The notes below the pieces were generated by a model. That model was not told where the DNA came from. It saw only the letters and a list, made by a program, of their open reading frames with translations, and did not search any database. 64,000 nt of DNA from JANWHQ01 sp963775275 (GTDB taxonomy: Bacteria > Pseudomonadota > Alphaproteobacteria > Caulobacterales > Caulobacteraceae): positions 4,154,001-4,218,000 of the forward strand of contig CAVZII010000005.1 in assembly GCA_963775275.1 (NCBI GenBank), read 5' to 3'. Both the position numbers and the translations under genes were made by a program. Shown here piece after piece: positions 41,670 through 50,929 of the stretch. The first letter of the stretch is position 1; each line of letters begins with the position of its first letter.

Positions 41670-41673
41670 CGCC

Positions 41674-42144
41674 TCAGCACCTGACCCGCTCGGCGGGCAG
41701 CTTGAGCATCTGGCGAAGGTCCCAGTCCTCGGGGCCGGTGTTGGAGGAGGCGTTGTAGATCCGCCACTCGCCGTTGGTCCGGCGGCAGAGGTTCCAGTCC
41801 ACCAATTCCGGCCGGCCGTGGTTCTTGAAGACGGCCACGACCTTGGCGGTCGTCCTGTCGGCCTCCTGCAGCAGCTGCAGGCCGGTGACCTCCGCGTCCT
41901 GGGCGCCGTAACGGTAGTCGAAATCCACGGCGCCGACGTCGCCGGGGGTGGAGCCGTCGGCCTCGAGAGCAGCGTCGAGGTCGCGCGAGAAATAGCTGGC
42001 CGAGCGCATGGCGTCGAAGGTCAGGGCCGCCTCGCTGTAGAGCGCGCGCACAAGGTCCTGCGGCTGCTGCGCCGGCGCCTGAGCCATCAGGAAGACCGCG
42101 CCCAGCGCCGCCGCCAGGGCGGCTCGCCAACGTCCTTCAGCCAT
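41674..42144 (-). CDS. Small secreted protein of unknown function
   Basis: A 156-residue exported protein with a signal peptide (ALAAALGAVFLMAQAPA) and a mature domain containing TFDAMRSASYFSRDLDAAL, DFDYRYGAQDAEVTGL and CRRTNGEWRIYNAS. The pattern resembles DUF3828-like periplasmic domains of the NTF2/SnoaL-like type; this is a weak call. ATG 42144 fits the signal peptide. It lies 4 bp upstream of mce, so co-transcription is likely. Confidence 0.75.
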   Translation of the reverse strand: MAEGRWRAALAAALGAVFLMAQAPAQQPQDLVRALYSEAALTFDAMRSASYFSRDLDAALEADGSTPGDVGAVDFDYRYGAQDAEVTGLQLLQEADRTTAKVVAVFKNHGRPELVDWNLCRRTNGEWRIYNASSNTGPEDWDLRQMLKLPAERVRC

Positions 42145-42241
42145 ACGCCTTACTCCCGCTCGACCAGATGCGCGCGCGGCCGTCCCTTGCCACGGCGCGC
42201 CTGAACCGCGCCTGACCGGCGGCGCGGCCTTGGTAGACCAT

Positions 42242-43921
42242 TCACACGCGCAGCACGACCGTTTCGACGATGGGCCGCCGGTCCCAGATGCGCTGGCAGG
42301 CCTTCTTGACCTTGCGCGAGACGACGGTGCGGACGGTCTCGTCGTCCTGGCGGTCTTCGCGGCCCAGGCTGTCGAGGGCGCGGCGCGCGTCCCCGGCAAG
42401 CTCCTCCAGCGCCTCGTGCAGGGCGTAGTCCTCGTCCCCCGGAAGGCCGAGCGAGGACAGGACGGGGCCCGACAGCAGCCGTCCCCGCTGGTCGAGCACG
42501 ACCGAGATGTGGAGCACGCCGTTGTGGGCGGCGTGACGGCGCTCGCGCAGGGCCTCGCCGTGCTCGGGCGTGAGCATGCCGGCGTCGACGAAGAGGCGCC
42601 CGGCGGGAACCTCGTCGATCACTTCGGCCCGGCCTGGCGCAAGGCGGACCATGTCGCCGTTGCGGGGCGCGATGGCCTGGGGGATCTGCAACTCCTCGGC
42701 CAGGGCGCAGTGCTCCAGAAGGTGCCGGCGCTCGCCGTGGGTGGGGACCGCGATCTGGGGCCTGGCCCACTGGTACATCTGCTTGAGCTCGTCGCGGCAG
42801 GGATGGCCCGAGACGTGGATGTGCGGATGGTCGCGGTCGGTGTAGAGACGCACGCCGCGGTCGGCGAGCTTGTTCTGGAGGTTGCGGATCGGCACCTCGT
42901 TCCCGGGGATCACGCGCGAGGAGAAGATGCAGGCGTCGCCGCGCCCGAGGCTCACGTGCGGATGGGCGCCCTCGGCGACGCGGGACAGTGCGGCGCGCGG
43001 CTCGCCCTGGCTGCCGGTGCACAGGTAGAGGATCTTGTCGTCCGGGAAGTGGCCCGCCTCGGCGTCGGTGACGAAGGGCTGGATATCGGCGAAGATCCCG
43101 ACCGAGCGGGCGGCGGCGGCCATGCGGTGCATGGAGCGGCCGACCAGGCAGACGCGCCGGTCGTTGGCCTCGGCCGCGCGGATCGCGGAGTCCATGCGCG
43201 CGACGTTGGAGGCGAAGCAGGCCACGGCGACCTTGCCCCGGAGCTGGCCGACCAGGGCGTTCAGCGCAACGCGAACCTGGGCCTCGGACCCCGCCTCGCC
43301 GTCCACGAAGACGTTGGTGGAGTCGCAGACCATGGCCAGCACCCCCTCCTCGCCGAGGCGGCGGATGGCGCCGATGTCGGTGCGCCCGCCGATCAGGGGA
43401 TCGGGGTCGATCTTCCAGTCGCCGGTGTGCAGCACCGCGCCCAGCGGGGTGCGGATCGCCAGGCCGTTGGGCTCGGGGATGGAGTGGGTGATGGTGATCA
43501 AGGTCACCTCGAAGGGGCCGAGGCTGATGGTCCCGTCGAGCGGCACTTCGGTGATCGGGACCTCGTCCAGGAGCCCGGCGTCGCGCAGCTTCTCGCGCAC
43601 CAGGAAGGCGGTGAAGGGCGTGGCGTAGACCGGCGCGCGCAGGCGAGGCCACAGCCAGGGGACGGCGCCGATGTGGTCCTCGTGGGCGTGAGTGAGGACG
43701 ATGCCGAGGATGTCGTCGGCGATGGTCTCGATGAAGGCCGGGTCGGGCAGGATGATCTCGACGCCCGGGGTGGACTGATCGCCGAAGGTCACGCCGAGGT
43801 CCACCACGATCCATTTGCGGTCGTCGGGCGGGCCGTAGCCGTAGAGATTGAAGTTCATGCCGATCTCGTTGGACCCGCCCAGCGGCAGGAAGACGAGCTC
43901 GTCCCGGGGAGAGGCCATCAT
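42242..43921 (-). CDS. rnj: Ribonuclease J
   Basis: A 559-residue beta-CASP metallo-beta-lactamase ribonuclease with 5'-3' exo- and endonuclease activity in mRNA decay and rRNA maturation. The zinc motif THAHEDHIGAV, HTGDWKIDPDP and the beta-CASP segment VACFASNVARMD are present; HIHVSGHP and PTHGERRHL hold later metal and phosphate ligands. The start ATGATG overlaps the coaX stop. It follows birA-coaX in the usual order for the group. Confidence 0.94.
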   Translation of the reverse strand: MMASPRDELVFLPLGGSNEIGMNFNLYGYGPPDDRKWIVVDLGVTFGDQSTPGVEIILPDPAFIETIADDILGIVLTHAHEDHIGAVPWLWPRLRAPVYATPFTAFLVREKLRDAGLLDEVPITEVPLDGTISLGPFEVTLITITHSIPEPNGLAIRTPLGAVLHTGDWKIDPDPLIGGRTDIGAIRRLGEEGVLAMVCDSTNVFVDGEAGSEAQVRVALNALVGQLRGKVAVACFASNVARMDSAIRAAEANDRRVCLVGRSMHRMAAAARSVGIFADIQPFVTDAEAGHFPDDKILYLCTGSQGEPRAALSRVAEGAHPHVSLGRGDACIFSSRVIPGNEVPIRNLQNKLADRGVRLYTDRDHPHIHVSGHPCRDELKQMYQWARPQIAVPTHGERRHLLEHCALAEELQIPQAIAPRNGDMVRLAPGRAEVIDEVPAGRLFVDAGMLTPEHGEALRERRHAAHNGVLHISVVLDQRGRLLSGPVLSSLGLPGDEDYALHEALEELAGDARRALDSLGREDRQDDETVRTVVSRKVKKACQRIWDRRPIVETVVLRV

Positions 43922-44697
43922 GCGCCCGCCCGCGCGGCGTTGCGGCGATAGACTTCGAGCAGGCCACGGATGGCCACGTCCGGATCGAAGACGTCGATGT
44001 GGTCGGTGGCGCCCTGGAAGAGGGAGGCTACGCCGCCGGTGGCGATCACGGTCATGGGCGCTCCGAACTCGGCCTTGATGCGGTCCACCAGGCCCTCGAT
44101 CAAGGCGACGTAGCCCCAGTAGACCCCGGCCTGGATGGACTGGACGGTGTCGCGGCCGATCACGCGCGAGGGCCGCTGAATGGCCACGCGCGGCAGCTTG
44201 GCGGCCGCGGAGTGCAACGCCTCCATCGAGAGGTTGATCCCCGGCGCGATGGCGCAGCCCTCCAGCCCCCCATCCTCGGCGACCACGTCGAAGGTGGTGG
44301 CCGTGCCCGAGCCGACGACGATCAACGGACCTGGATAGGCCACATGGGCGCCCGCCGCGCTGACCAGCCGGTCGGCGCCTGCCTCGGAGGGCTTGTCGAT
44401 GCGGACCTCGAAGCCGAGCTCGGCGTTCTCTCCCACCACCAGGGGCTCGGTCTTGATGTAGCGCCGCGAGAGGTTCCTGAGATTGAACAGGGATTGGGGC
44501 ACGACGGTCGCGATGATGCAGGCGTCCAGGACCGCGAGCTCAAGGCCCTGGAGGTTCAGGAGCTGGCTCAGCCAGACGGCGTACTCGTCGGCGGTGCGCG
44601 CGGCCTCGGTGGAGGTGCGCCATTGGGCGACCCAGCCCTCGCCGTCGTGGACGGCGAACTTGGTGTTGGTGTTGCCCTGCTCGATGGCCAGCAGCAT
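43918..44697 (-). CDS. coaX: Type III pantothenate kinase
   Basis: A 259-residue ASKHA-fold kinase performing the first step of coenzyme A synthesis; it is not feedback-inhibited by CoA and needs a monovalent cation. MLLAIEQGNTNTKFAVHDG is the phosphate-binding start, GADRLVSAAGAH and VVGSGTATTFDVV follow, and PGINLSMEALHSAAAKLP and TGGVASLF complete the family. ATG 44697 overlaps the birA stop as TGATG. Confidence 0.95.
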   Translation of the reverse strand: MLLAIEQGNTNTKFAVHDGEGWVAQWRTSTEAARTADEYAVWLSQLLNLQGLELAVLDACIIATVVPQSLFNLRNLSRRYIKTEPLVVGENAELGFEVRIDKPSEAGADRLVSAAGAHVAYPGPLIVVGSGTATTFDVVAEDGGLEGCAIAPGINLSMEALHSAAAKLPRVAIQRPSRVIGRDTVQSIQAGVYWGYVALIEGLVDRIKAEFGAPMTVIATGGVASLFQGATDHIDVFDPDVAIRGLLEVYRRNAARAGA

Positions 44698-45467
44698 CAG
44701 GGATGTCCAAACATGACGTCGCCGGCCGTGATGCGGCGAAGCTCGCCGGAATCCAAGCGAAGAAGCAGGGCGCCGTCGAGATCGAGGTCCTCGGCGACGC
44801 CCGAGACCACCCGCCCCTCGCCCAGGCGCGCCACGCACGGACCGCCCATGCCGGCCGCGCCGGCGAGCCACGCGTCGCGGACGTCGGCGAACCCGGAGCG
44901 GCTCCAGGCGGCGATGCGTGCGCTCATGGCGGACGCCAGGCGTTGCAGCGCCTCGTCCGGGGTCGGCGGCGCGGCGAGCCCGGTCCTGAGGTGGTCGGCG
45001 AGGCAGGTCGCGGCGGGTTCCACGTCCGAAGGCGCGTTCGCAAGGTTCACGCCGACGCCGATGGCGAGCCACAGATCGCCGTCCGGGCGGCGTCCGGATT
45101 CGATGAGGACGCCGCTGAGCTTGCGGCCGGCGACGAGCACGTCGTTGGGCCACTTCAGCCGCACCAGAGCCTCGGGGACGTAGGCGCAGGCGAGGTCGGC
45201 CGCCGCAAGGCCCGCGACGAAGGAGAGCTGGGCGGCTTCGGCGGCCGGGCGGCCCGAGGCGCAGAGCAGGGTGGCGGCAAGATCGCCCTCCCCGGTCCGC
45301 CAGTCGCGGCCCCGGCGGCCGCGGCCGGCGCTCTGGCGGCGCGCGGCGATCCAGAGCGGCCCGTGCTCGCCCGCCTCGGCGCGGCGGCGCGCCTCGGCGT
45401 TGGTGGAATCGAGCTCATCGAACCACAGGATCGGGATGGCCGGTTGGCCAGGGTCGACGCCTCGCAC
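44697..45467 (-). CDS. birA: Biotin-protein ligase
   Basis: A 256-residue enzyme that attaches biotin to acyl-CoA carboxylases. The biotinyl-AMP site shows DELDSTNAEA, QSAGRGRRGRDW and KWPNDVLV with the SGVLIES helix. There is no N-terminal DNA-binding domain, so it is a ligase only and does not repress bio genes as in E. coli. It follows nuoN by 9 bp and overlaps coaX, a typical alphaproteobacterial arrangement. Confidence 0.95.
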   Translation of the reverse strand: MRGVDPGQPAIPILWFDELDSTNAEARRRAEAGEHGPLWIAARRQSAGRGRRGRDWRTGEGDLAATLLCASGRPAAEAAQLSFVAGLAAADLACAYVPEALVRLKWPNDVLVAGRKLSGVLIESGRRPDGDLWLAIGVGVNLANAPSDVEPAATCLADHLRTGLAAPPTPDEALQRLASAMSARIAAWSRSGFADVRDAWLAGAAGMGGPCVARLGEGRVVSGVAEDLDLDGALLLRLDSGELRRITAGDVMFGHP

Positions 45468-45476
45468 CGGCCCCGG

Positions 45477-46916
45477 TCAGCCCCCGAAGGCGGCGGCGGC
45501 GGCCTGGGCCGCCGGATCGAGCGCGACCAGCGCCAGGAGCACCACCGGGAAGGAGAACAGGGCCGCGGCATAGGCCACGCTCTTGGCGTAGGCGGGCGCG
45601 GGGTCCGTCGCACCCGGCGCCGGGTCGAACCACATCACCTTGATCAGGCGCAGGTAGTAGAAGGCGGCCACGACGCTGGAGACGAGGCCCAGCACCGCCA
45701 GCGCCGTCAACGAAGGCTCGTGAGCGCCCAGCGCCGCCTTGAACACATAGACCTTGGCCCAGAACCCGGAGAACGGCGGCAGGCCCAGCGCCGAAAGCGC
45801 GAAGGCGGTCATGGCCAGGGCCATGCCCGGCCGCTCGCGCACCAGCCCGGCCATGTCGTCCATGGTCTCCATGGGCTTGCCGTCCCGCGAGAGGGCGGTG
45901 AGGCAGGCGAAGAAGCCGGTCACGTCGATCATGTAGAGGACCATGAAGACCAGCATGGCCTGCACGCCTGCCTGGCCGCCGGCCGACAGGCCGACCAGGG
46001 CGTAGCCGACATTGGCGATCGAGGAATAGGCCCACAGGCGTTTGAGGTTGCGCTGGGCGAGGCCCGCGAAGGCGCCCCACAGCATGGAGAGGGCGGCGAT
46101 GGCGATCACCACCTGGCGCCACTGATCGATCGCGCCGGGGAAGGCCTGGATCAGGGCGCGGGCGATCAGCACCATGGCGGCGAGCTTGGGCGCGGCGGCG
46201 AAGAAGGCGACGATGGGCGTGGGCGCGCCTTCGTAGACGTCCGGCGTCCACATGTGGAAGGGCGCGGCGGAGACCTTGAAGGCGAGGCCGCAGAGCAGGA
46301 AGACCAGGCCGAAGAGCACGCCGGTTCCCGCGCCGGCGTGGACGGCGGCGGCGATGTCGGCGAAGTGGGTCGAGCCGGCGAAGCCGTAGATCAGCGAGGC
46401 GCCGTAGAGCAGCAGGCCCGAGGACAGGGCGCCCAGCACGAAATACTTCAGGCCCGCCTCGGAGGCCTTGGCGTCGTTGCGCCGGATCGCGGCCAGCACG
46501 TAGAGCGCCAGGGACTGCAGCTCGACGCCGACGTAGAGGGCGATGAGATCGCCGGCGGCGCACATCATGCCCATGCCGACGGCGGCCAGGAGGACCAGGA
46601 TCGGGAACTCGAACTTGGAGTCGTTGCGCCTGGCCAGCCACCGGTCGCCGAGCAGCACGCCGATCGCGCTCATGGCGTAGATGGCGGTCCGGGCGAAGGC
46701 CGAGGCGGAGTCGGCGACGAAGCCGCCCGCGAAGGCGACCCCCTGGGGGCCGGTCGCGGAGAGCACTGCTGCGGCGAGGAGCGCCAGTCCGGAGAGGGCG
46801 GCGACGAGGCCGCTGGTCTTCTGGCCGCCGAGCGCGCCCACCAGCAGCAGGACGAGCGCGCTGAGGCAGAGCAGGAGCTCGGGCTGCAGCAGGGCGAGAT
46901 TGGCGTCAAGCGACAT
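45477..46916 (-). CDS. nuoN: NADH-quinone oxidoreductase subunit N
   Basis: A 479-residue antiporter-like membrane subunit of complex I with about 14 helices. Proton-path charged residues lie in GVELQSLALYVLAAI and in LKRLWAYSSIANVGYAL, and LPPFSGFWAKVYVFKA is the conserved late helix. Last gene of the nuo operon, 9 bp after nuoM. Confidence 0.95.
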   Translation of the reverse strand: MSLDANLALLQPELLLCLSALVLLLVGALGGQKTSGLVAALSGLALLAAAVLSATGPQGVAFAGGFVADSASAFARTAIYAMSAIGVLLGDRWLARRNDSKFEFPILVLLAAVGMGMMCAAGDLIALYVGVELQSLALYVLAAIRRNDAKASEAGLKYFVLGALSSGLLLYGASLIYGFAGSTHFADIAAAVHAGAGTGVLFGLVFLLCGLAFKVSAAPFHMWTPDVYEGAPTPIVAFFAAAPKLAAMVLIARALIQAFPGAIDQWRQVVIAIAALSMLWGAFAGLAQRNLKRLWAYSSIANVGYALVGLSAGGQAGVQAMLVFMVLYMIDVTGFFACLTALSRDGKPMETMDDMAGLVRERPGMALAMTAFALSALGLPPFSGFWAKVYVFKAALGAHEPSLTALAVLGLVSSVVAAFYYLRLIKVMWFDPAPGATDPAPAYAKSVAYAAALFSFPVVLLALVALDPAAQAAAAAFGG

Positions 46917-46925
46917 GGATCAGCC

Positions 46926-48410
46926 CTACCCCCCGATCGCGGCGTGGTAGCCGCCGGCCAGGGCGGCGGCCGAGGCCTGGGTGATCGCGAACACCATCTT
47001 GGGATAGACCCCCATGGCGAGGGTCGCGACGACCAGTGGCGCGAAGATGACGACCTCGCGCCAGTTCAGGTCGGTGATGGCGGCGAGCTTGGGATTGACG
47101 ATCTCGCCGAAGACGACGTTGCGGTAGAGGGTCAGGGCGTAGACCGCCGACAGGATCACGCCGGTGGCGGCGATGAAGACCGTCCAGGTCGAGACGCCGT
47201 AGACCCCGGTCATGGTCAGGATCTCGCCGACGAAGCCCGAGGTGCCCGGCAGGCCGACGTTGCCCAGGGTGAAGAGCATGAAGATCGCCGCGTAGTGCGG
47301 CATGCGGTTCACCAGGCCGCCGTAGAAGGCGATCTCGCGGGTATGCATGCGGTCGTAGACGACCCCGACGCAGAGGAAGAGCGCGCCGGAGATCACCCCG
47401 TGGCTCAGCATCTGGAAGATCGCGCCCTGCTCGCCCCAGACGTTGCCCGAGAAGATGCCCATGGTGACGAAGCCCATGTGCGCCACCGAGGAGTAGGCGA
47501 TCAGCTTCTTCACATCGAGCTGCCGGAAGGCGACCAGCGAGGTGTAGACGATGGCGATCACAGACAGGGAGAAGACCAGCGGCGTGAAATAGTGCGACGC
47601 CTGAGGGAACATCGGCAGGGAGAAGCGCAGGAAGCCGTACCCGCCCATCTTCAGCAGGATCCCCGCCAGGATCACCGAGCCGGCCGTGGGCGCCTCGACG
47701 TGGGCGTCCGGCAGCCAGGTATGGACCGGCCACATCGGCATCTTCACCGCGAAGGAGGCGAAGAAGGCCAGCCACATGGGAATCTGCATCGAGACCGGGA
47801 ACTTGTAGGCCATCAGTTCGGGGATCGACGTGGTTCCGGCCACGCTCCACATGGCGAGGATCGCCGCCAGCATCAGGACCGAGCCGAGCAGGGTGTAGAG
47901 GAAGAACTTGTAGGCGGCGTAGACGCGCCGGGCGCCGCCCCACACCCCGATGATGATGAACATCGGGATCAGGCCGCCTTCGAAGAACAGGTAGAACTCG
48001 ATCAGGTCCAGCGCGCAGAAGACCCCGATCATCAGGGTCTCCAGCACCAGGAAGGCGACCAGGTACTCCAGCACCCGGTTCTCGATGGAGCGCCAGCTCG
48101 CGACGATGCACAGCGGCATCAGGAAGGCCGTGAGCAGGACGAACAGGACCGAGATCCCGTCCACGCCCATGCGGTAGTGCAGGCCCGCGAACCAGGCGAC
48201 GTCTTCCTGGAACTGGAAGCCGGGCTGGACGGTGTCGAACCCGGCGATCAGCACGCAGGACAAGGCGAGCGTGGCCAGGGTCGTCGCCAGGGCGATCCAC
48301 TTGGCGGCCGCCTCGCGATGGCCGTTGCCCGGCCCCATCAGGCGCAGCGCAAGGATCGCCGCGACCCCGATCATGGGGGTGAAGGTGATGAGGGAGAGGA
48401 TGCCAGTCAC
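46926..48410 (-). CDS. nuoM: NADH-quinone oxidoreductase subunit M
   Basis: A 494-residue antiporter-like complex I subunit. Conserved segments are FEGGLIPMFIIIGVWGG, WLPDAHVEAPTAGSVILAG, KKLIAYSSVAHMGFV and GLPGTSGFVGEI. The start is GTG 48410, with GGAGAAGGGG at a suitable distance; the frame opens further upstream only through a repeat. A BIME-like repeat separates it from nuoL. Confidence 0.94.
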   Translation of the reverse strand: MTGILSLITFTPMIGVAAILALRLMGPGNGHREAAAKWIALATTLATLALSCVLIAGFDTVQPGFQFQEDVAWFAGLHYRMGVDGISVLFVLLTAFLMPLCIVASWRSIENRVLEYLVAFLVLETLMIGVFCALDLIEFYLFFEGGLIPMFIIIGVWGGARRVYAAYKFFLYTLLGSVLMLAAILAMWSVAGTTSIPELMAYKFPVSMQIPMWLAFFASFAVKMPMWPVHTWLPDAHVEAPTAGSVILAGILLKMGGYGFLRFSLPMFPQASHYFTPLVFSLSVIAIVYTSLVAFRQLDVKKLIAYSSVAHMGFVTMGIFSGNVWGEQGAIFQMLSHGVISGALFLCVGVVYDRMHTREIAFYGGLVNRMPHYAAIFMLFTLGNVGLPGTSGFVGEILTMTGVYGVSTWTVFIAATGVILSAVYALTLYRNVVFGEIVNPKLAAITDLNWREVVIFAPLVVATLAMGVYPKMVFAITQASAAALAGGYHAAIGG

Positions 48411-48430
48411 GTCAGGTCCCCTTCTCCCCA

Positions 48431-48519
48431 ACCGTCATTCCCGGCCCTGTGCCGGGAACCCATGAACACGAGCGATCGACGGTGTTCATGGGTGGCCGGG
48501 ACGGGCCCGGCCATGACGA
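48431..48519. repeat. BIME-like palindromic unit between nuoL and nuoM
   Basis: A single full unit of the array family: CCGTCATTCCCGG hairpin, ACCCATGAACAC, a short spacer, GTGTTCATGGGTGGCCGG and a closing hairpin ending CCATGACG. It lies inside the nuo operon and could form an mRNA structure between the two genes. Confidence 0.9.
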
Positions 48520-48547
48520 AGGTCGTTCGGTCACCATTGAGCATGCG

Positions 48548-50611
48548 TCAGCCCCACGCCCAGAGCGCCCAGGTCAGCAGCCCGGCCACCCCGAGCAGCA
48601 TGACGAAGGCGTAGTGGTAGACGTAGCCCGTCTGGATCCGTCCGACCTCCTTGCCCGTCAGGTAGGACACGGCCGAGACCCCGTCGGGACCAAGCCCGTC
48701 GATGATCTTCTGGTCGCCGCCCTTCCAGAACAGGTCGCCCAGCGCCTTGGCGCCCTTGACGAAGATCAGGTCGTAGAGCTCGTCGAAGTACCACTTGTTG
48801 TAGAGGAAGGCGTGTAGCGGCCCGCCGCGCGCGGCGATCCGGGCGCCGATCCCCTCCTTCAGCACATAGGCCCACCAGGCGGCGAGGAAGCCGACGGCGG
48901 TGATCGCCAGCGGCGTCCACACCAGCCAGTCCGGCGGCGTGCGGATGGCGTCGAGCACGTGATTGGAGGCGGCGGTGAAGATCGCGCCGTTCCAGAACTC
49001 GGCCCGCTCGGGGCCGATGAAGCGCTCGGCGAAGACGTAGCCGGAGGCGACCGCGCCGACCGACAGCACGAGCAGCGGCAGGAGCATCACCCAGCCGCTC
49101 TCGTGCGGGACATGGTCGTGGCCGTGGGCGTGGTCCGGCTCGGAGTGCGTCTCGATCTGGGCGTGGCTGGCGTGATCGTCCTCGGCGTGGGCGTCATGGC
49201 CGTGCGCCCCGTGGGCGCCCCACTTGGCGTGGCCGTGGAAGGTCATGAAGATCAGGCGCCAGGAGTAGAAGGACGTCAGCCCGGCGGCGAGGATGCCCGA
49301 GATCATGGCGAACTCGGACACCGGGCTGGTGCGGCCGGCCGCCCAGGCGGCGTTGATGATGGCGTCCTTGGAGTAGAAACCGGCGAAGCCGAGGTCGAGG
49401 CCCGGGATGCCGACACCGGTGATGGCCAGGGTGCCGATCAACATCACGAGGTAGGTAACCGGCAGCTTCTTCCAGAGCGCGCCCATCCGGCGCATGTCCT
49501 GCTCGTGGTGCATGGCCACGATCACGCTGCCCGAGCCGAGGAACAGCAGCGCCTTGAAGAAGGCGTGGGTGAACAGGTGAAACATGGAGGCCTGGTAGGC
49601 CCCAGCCCCGGCCGCGAAGAACATGTAGCCGAGCTGCGAGCAGGTCGAATAGGCGACCACCCGCTTGATGTCGTTCTGGGCGAGGCCGACGGTCGCAGCG
49701 AAGAGAGCCGTCACCGCGCCGATCAGGCAGACGACCGCCTTGGCGAAGGGCGCCTGCTCGTAGATCGGCGACAGCAGGCAGACCATGTAGACGCCGGCGG
49801 TGACCATGGTCGCGGCGTGGATCAGGGCCGAGACGGGCGTGGGGCCCTCCATGGCGTCGGGCAGCCAGGTGTGCAGGAAGAACTGGGCCGACTTGCCCAT
49901 GGCGCCGATGAACAGGAAGACGCCGGCCAGATCGAGCGCGCTGAAGCTCTGGCCCGCAAAGACCCAGGTCGCATCCGCCTTGGACGGGAGCAGCGGGAAG
50001 AGCTCGGCGAACCGGATGGTGTGGAACATCCAGAACACCGTCATGATCCCCAGGGCGAAGCCGAAGTCGCCCACGCGGTTGACCACGAAGGCCTTGATCG
50101 CCGCGGCGTTGGCCGTGGGCTTCTTGAACCAGAAGCCGATCAACAGATAGGAGGCGACGCCGACCCCTTCCCAGCCGAAGAACAGCTGCATGAAGTCGGC
50201 GGCGGTCACCAGCGCCAGCATGGCGAAGGTGAAGAACGACAGGTAGGCGAAGAAGCGGGGCTTGGAGTCGTCGTCGACCATGTAGCCCCAGCTGTAGAAG
50301 TGCACGAGCGCCGAGACGGTCGTCACCACCACCAGCATCACCGAAGACAGGCTGTCGATCCTGACCGCCCAGTCGGACTGGAAGTCGCCGACCTGAATGA
50401 AGGGCGCGATGTGGGCGACGAAGTGGTTCGGCCAGGCCCCGGAATGGAGGCTGAAGAAGGTCTCCCACGCCAGGATGCAGGACACGAACAGGAGGCCCGT
50501 CGTCACCGTCATGGAGGCGGTATCGCCGATGCGCCGGCCGAAGAGGCCAGCGATCGCCGACCCGAACAGGGGCAGCAGGACGAGCGTGACGACGAGTACG
50601 TTCGGCGGCAT
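48548..50611 (-). CDS. nuoL: NADH-quinone oxidoreductase subunit L
   Basis: A 687-residue antiporter-like complex I subunit with the long lateral helix at its C-terminus. Conserved motifs include FFGWEGVGVASYLLIGFW, WLPDAMEGPTPVSALIHAAT, DIKRVVAYSTCSQLGYM and HAFFKALLFLGSGS. Between late helices there is a His-rich loop (nt about 49090-49240) with HGAHGHDAHAEDDHASH and DHAHGHDHVPH, which could bind metal; such loops vary in the family. It follows nuoK by 6 bp. Confidence 0.95.
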   Translation of the reverse strand: MPPNVLVVTLVLLPLFGSAIAGLFGRRIGDTASMTVTTGLLFVSCILAWETFFSLHSGAWPNHFVAHIAPFIQVGDFQSDWAVRIDSLSSVMLVVVTTVSALVHFYSWGYMVDDDSKPRFFAYLSFFTFAMLALVTAADFMQLFFGWEGVGVASYLLIGFWFKKPTANAAAIKAFVVNRVGDFGFALGIMTVFWMFHTIRFAELFPLLPSKADATWVFAGQSFSALDLAGVFLFIGAMGKSAQFFLHTWLPDAMEGPTPVSALIHAATMVTAGVYMVCLLSPIYEQAPFAKAVVCLIGAVTALFAATVGLAQNDIKRVVAYSTCSQLGYMFFAAGAGAYQASMFHLFTHAFFKALLFLGSGSVIVAMHHEQDMRRMGALWKKLPVTYLVMLIGTLAITGVGIPGLDLGFAGFYSKDAIINAAWAAGRTSPVSEFAMISGILAAGLTSFYSWRLIFMTFHGHAKWGAHGAHGHDAHAEDDHASHAQIETHSEPDHAHGHDHVPHESGWVMLLPLLVLSVGAVASGYVFAERFIGPERAEFWNGAIFTAASNHVLDAIRTPPDWLVWTPLAITAVGFLAAWWAYVLKEGIGARIAARGGPLHAFLYNKWYFDELYDLIFVKGAKALGDLFWKGGDQKIIDGLGPDGVSAVSYLTGKEVGRIQTGYVYHYAFVMLLGVAGLLTWALWAWG

Positions 50612-50617
50612 CCGTCC

Positions 50618-50929
50618 TCAGCCCTTCATCATGGAGGCGTCGTCCACGGCGATGTCGCCGCGGTTGCGGAAGAAGGTGACGAGGATGGCCAGGCCCACGG
50701 CGGCCTCTGCGGCGGCCACGGTCAGCACGAACATGGCGTAGATCTGGCCGACCACATCGTGGAGGTAGACCGAGAAGGCCACCAGATTGATGTTCACGGC
50801 CAGCAGGATCAGCTCGATCGACATCAGGATGACGATGACGTTCTTGCGGTTCACGAAGATGCCGAAGACCCCGATGGTGAAGAGGGTCGCGGCGACCGTG
50901 AGGTAGTGGGTCAGACCGATGCTGGTCAT
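50618..50929 (-). CDS. nuoK: NADH-quinone oxidoreductase subunit K
   Basis: A 103-residue complex I subunit with three membrane helices. GLTHYLTVAATLFTIGVFGI, NVIVILMSIELILLAVNIN (glutamate in the proton path) and FVLTVAAAEAAVGLAILV are the conserved helices. Overlaps nuoJ by 4 bp. Confidence 0.96.
   Translation of the reverse strand: MTSIGLTHYLTVAATLFTIGVFGIFVNRKNVIVILMSIELILLAVNINLVAFSVYLHDVVGQIYAMFVLTVAAAEAAVGLAILVTFFRNRGDIAVDDASMMKG

Noticed and set aside
44703..48614. 1303-codon plus-strand open frame opposite birA, nuoN and nuoM
   Set aside because: It is antisense to well-supported genes and reads as Gly/Arg/Asp/His-rich sequence, typical of a GC-rich complementary frame.
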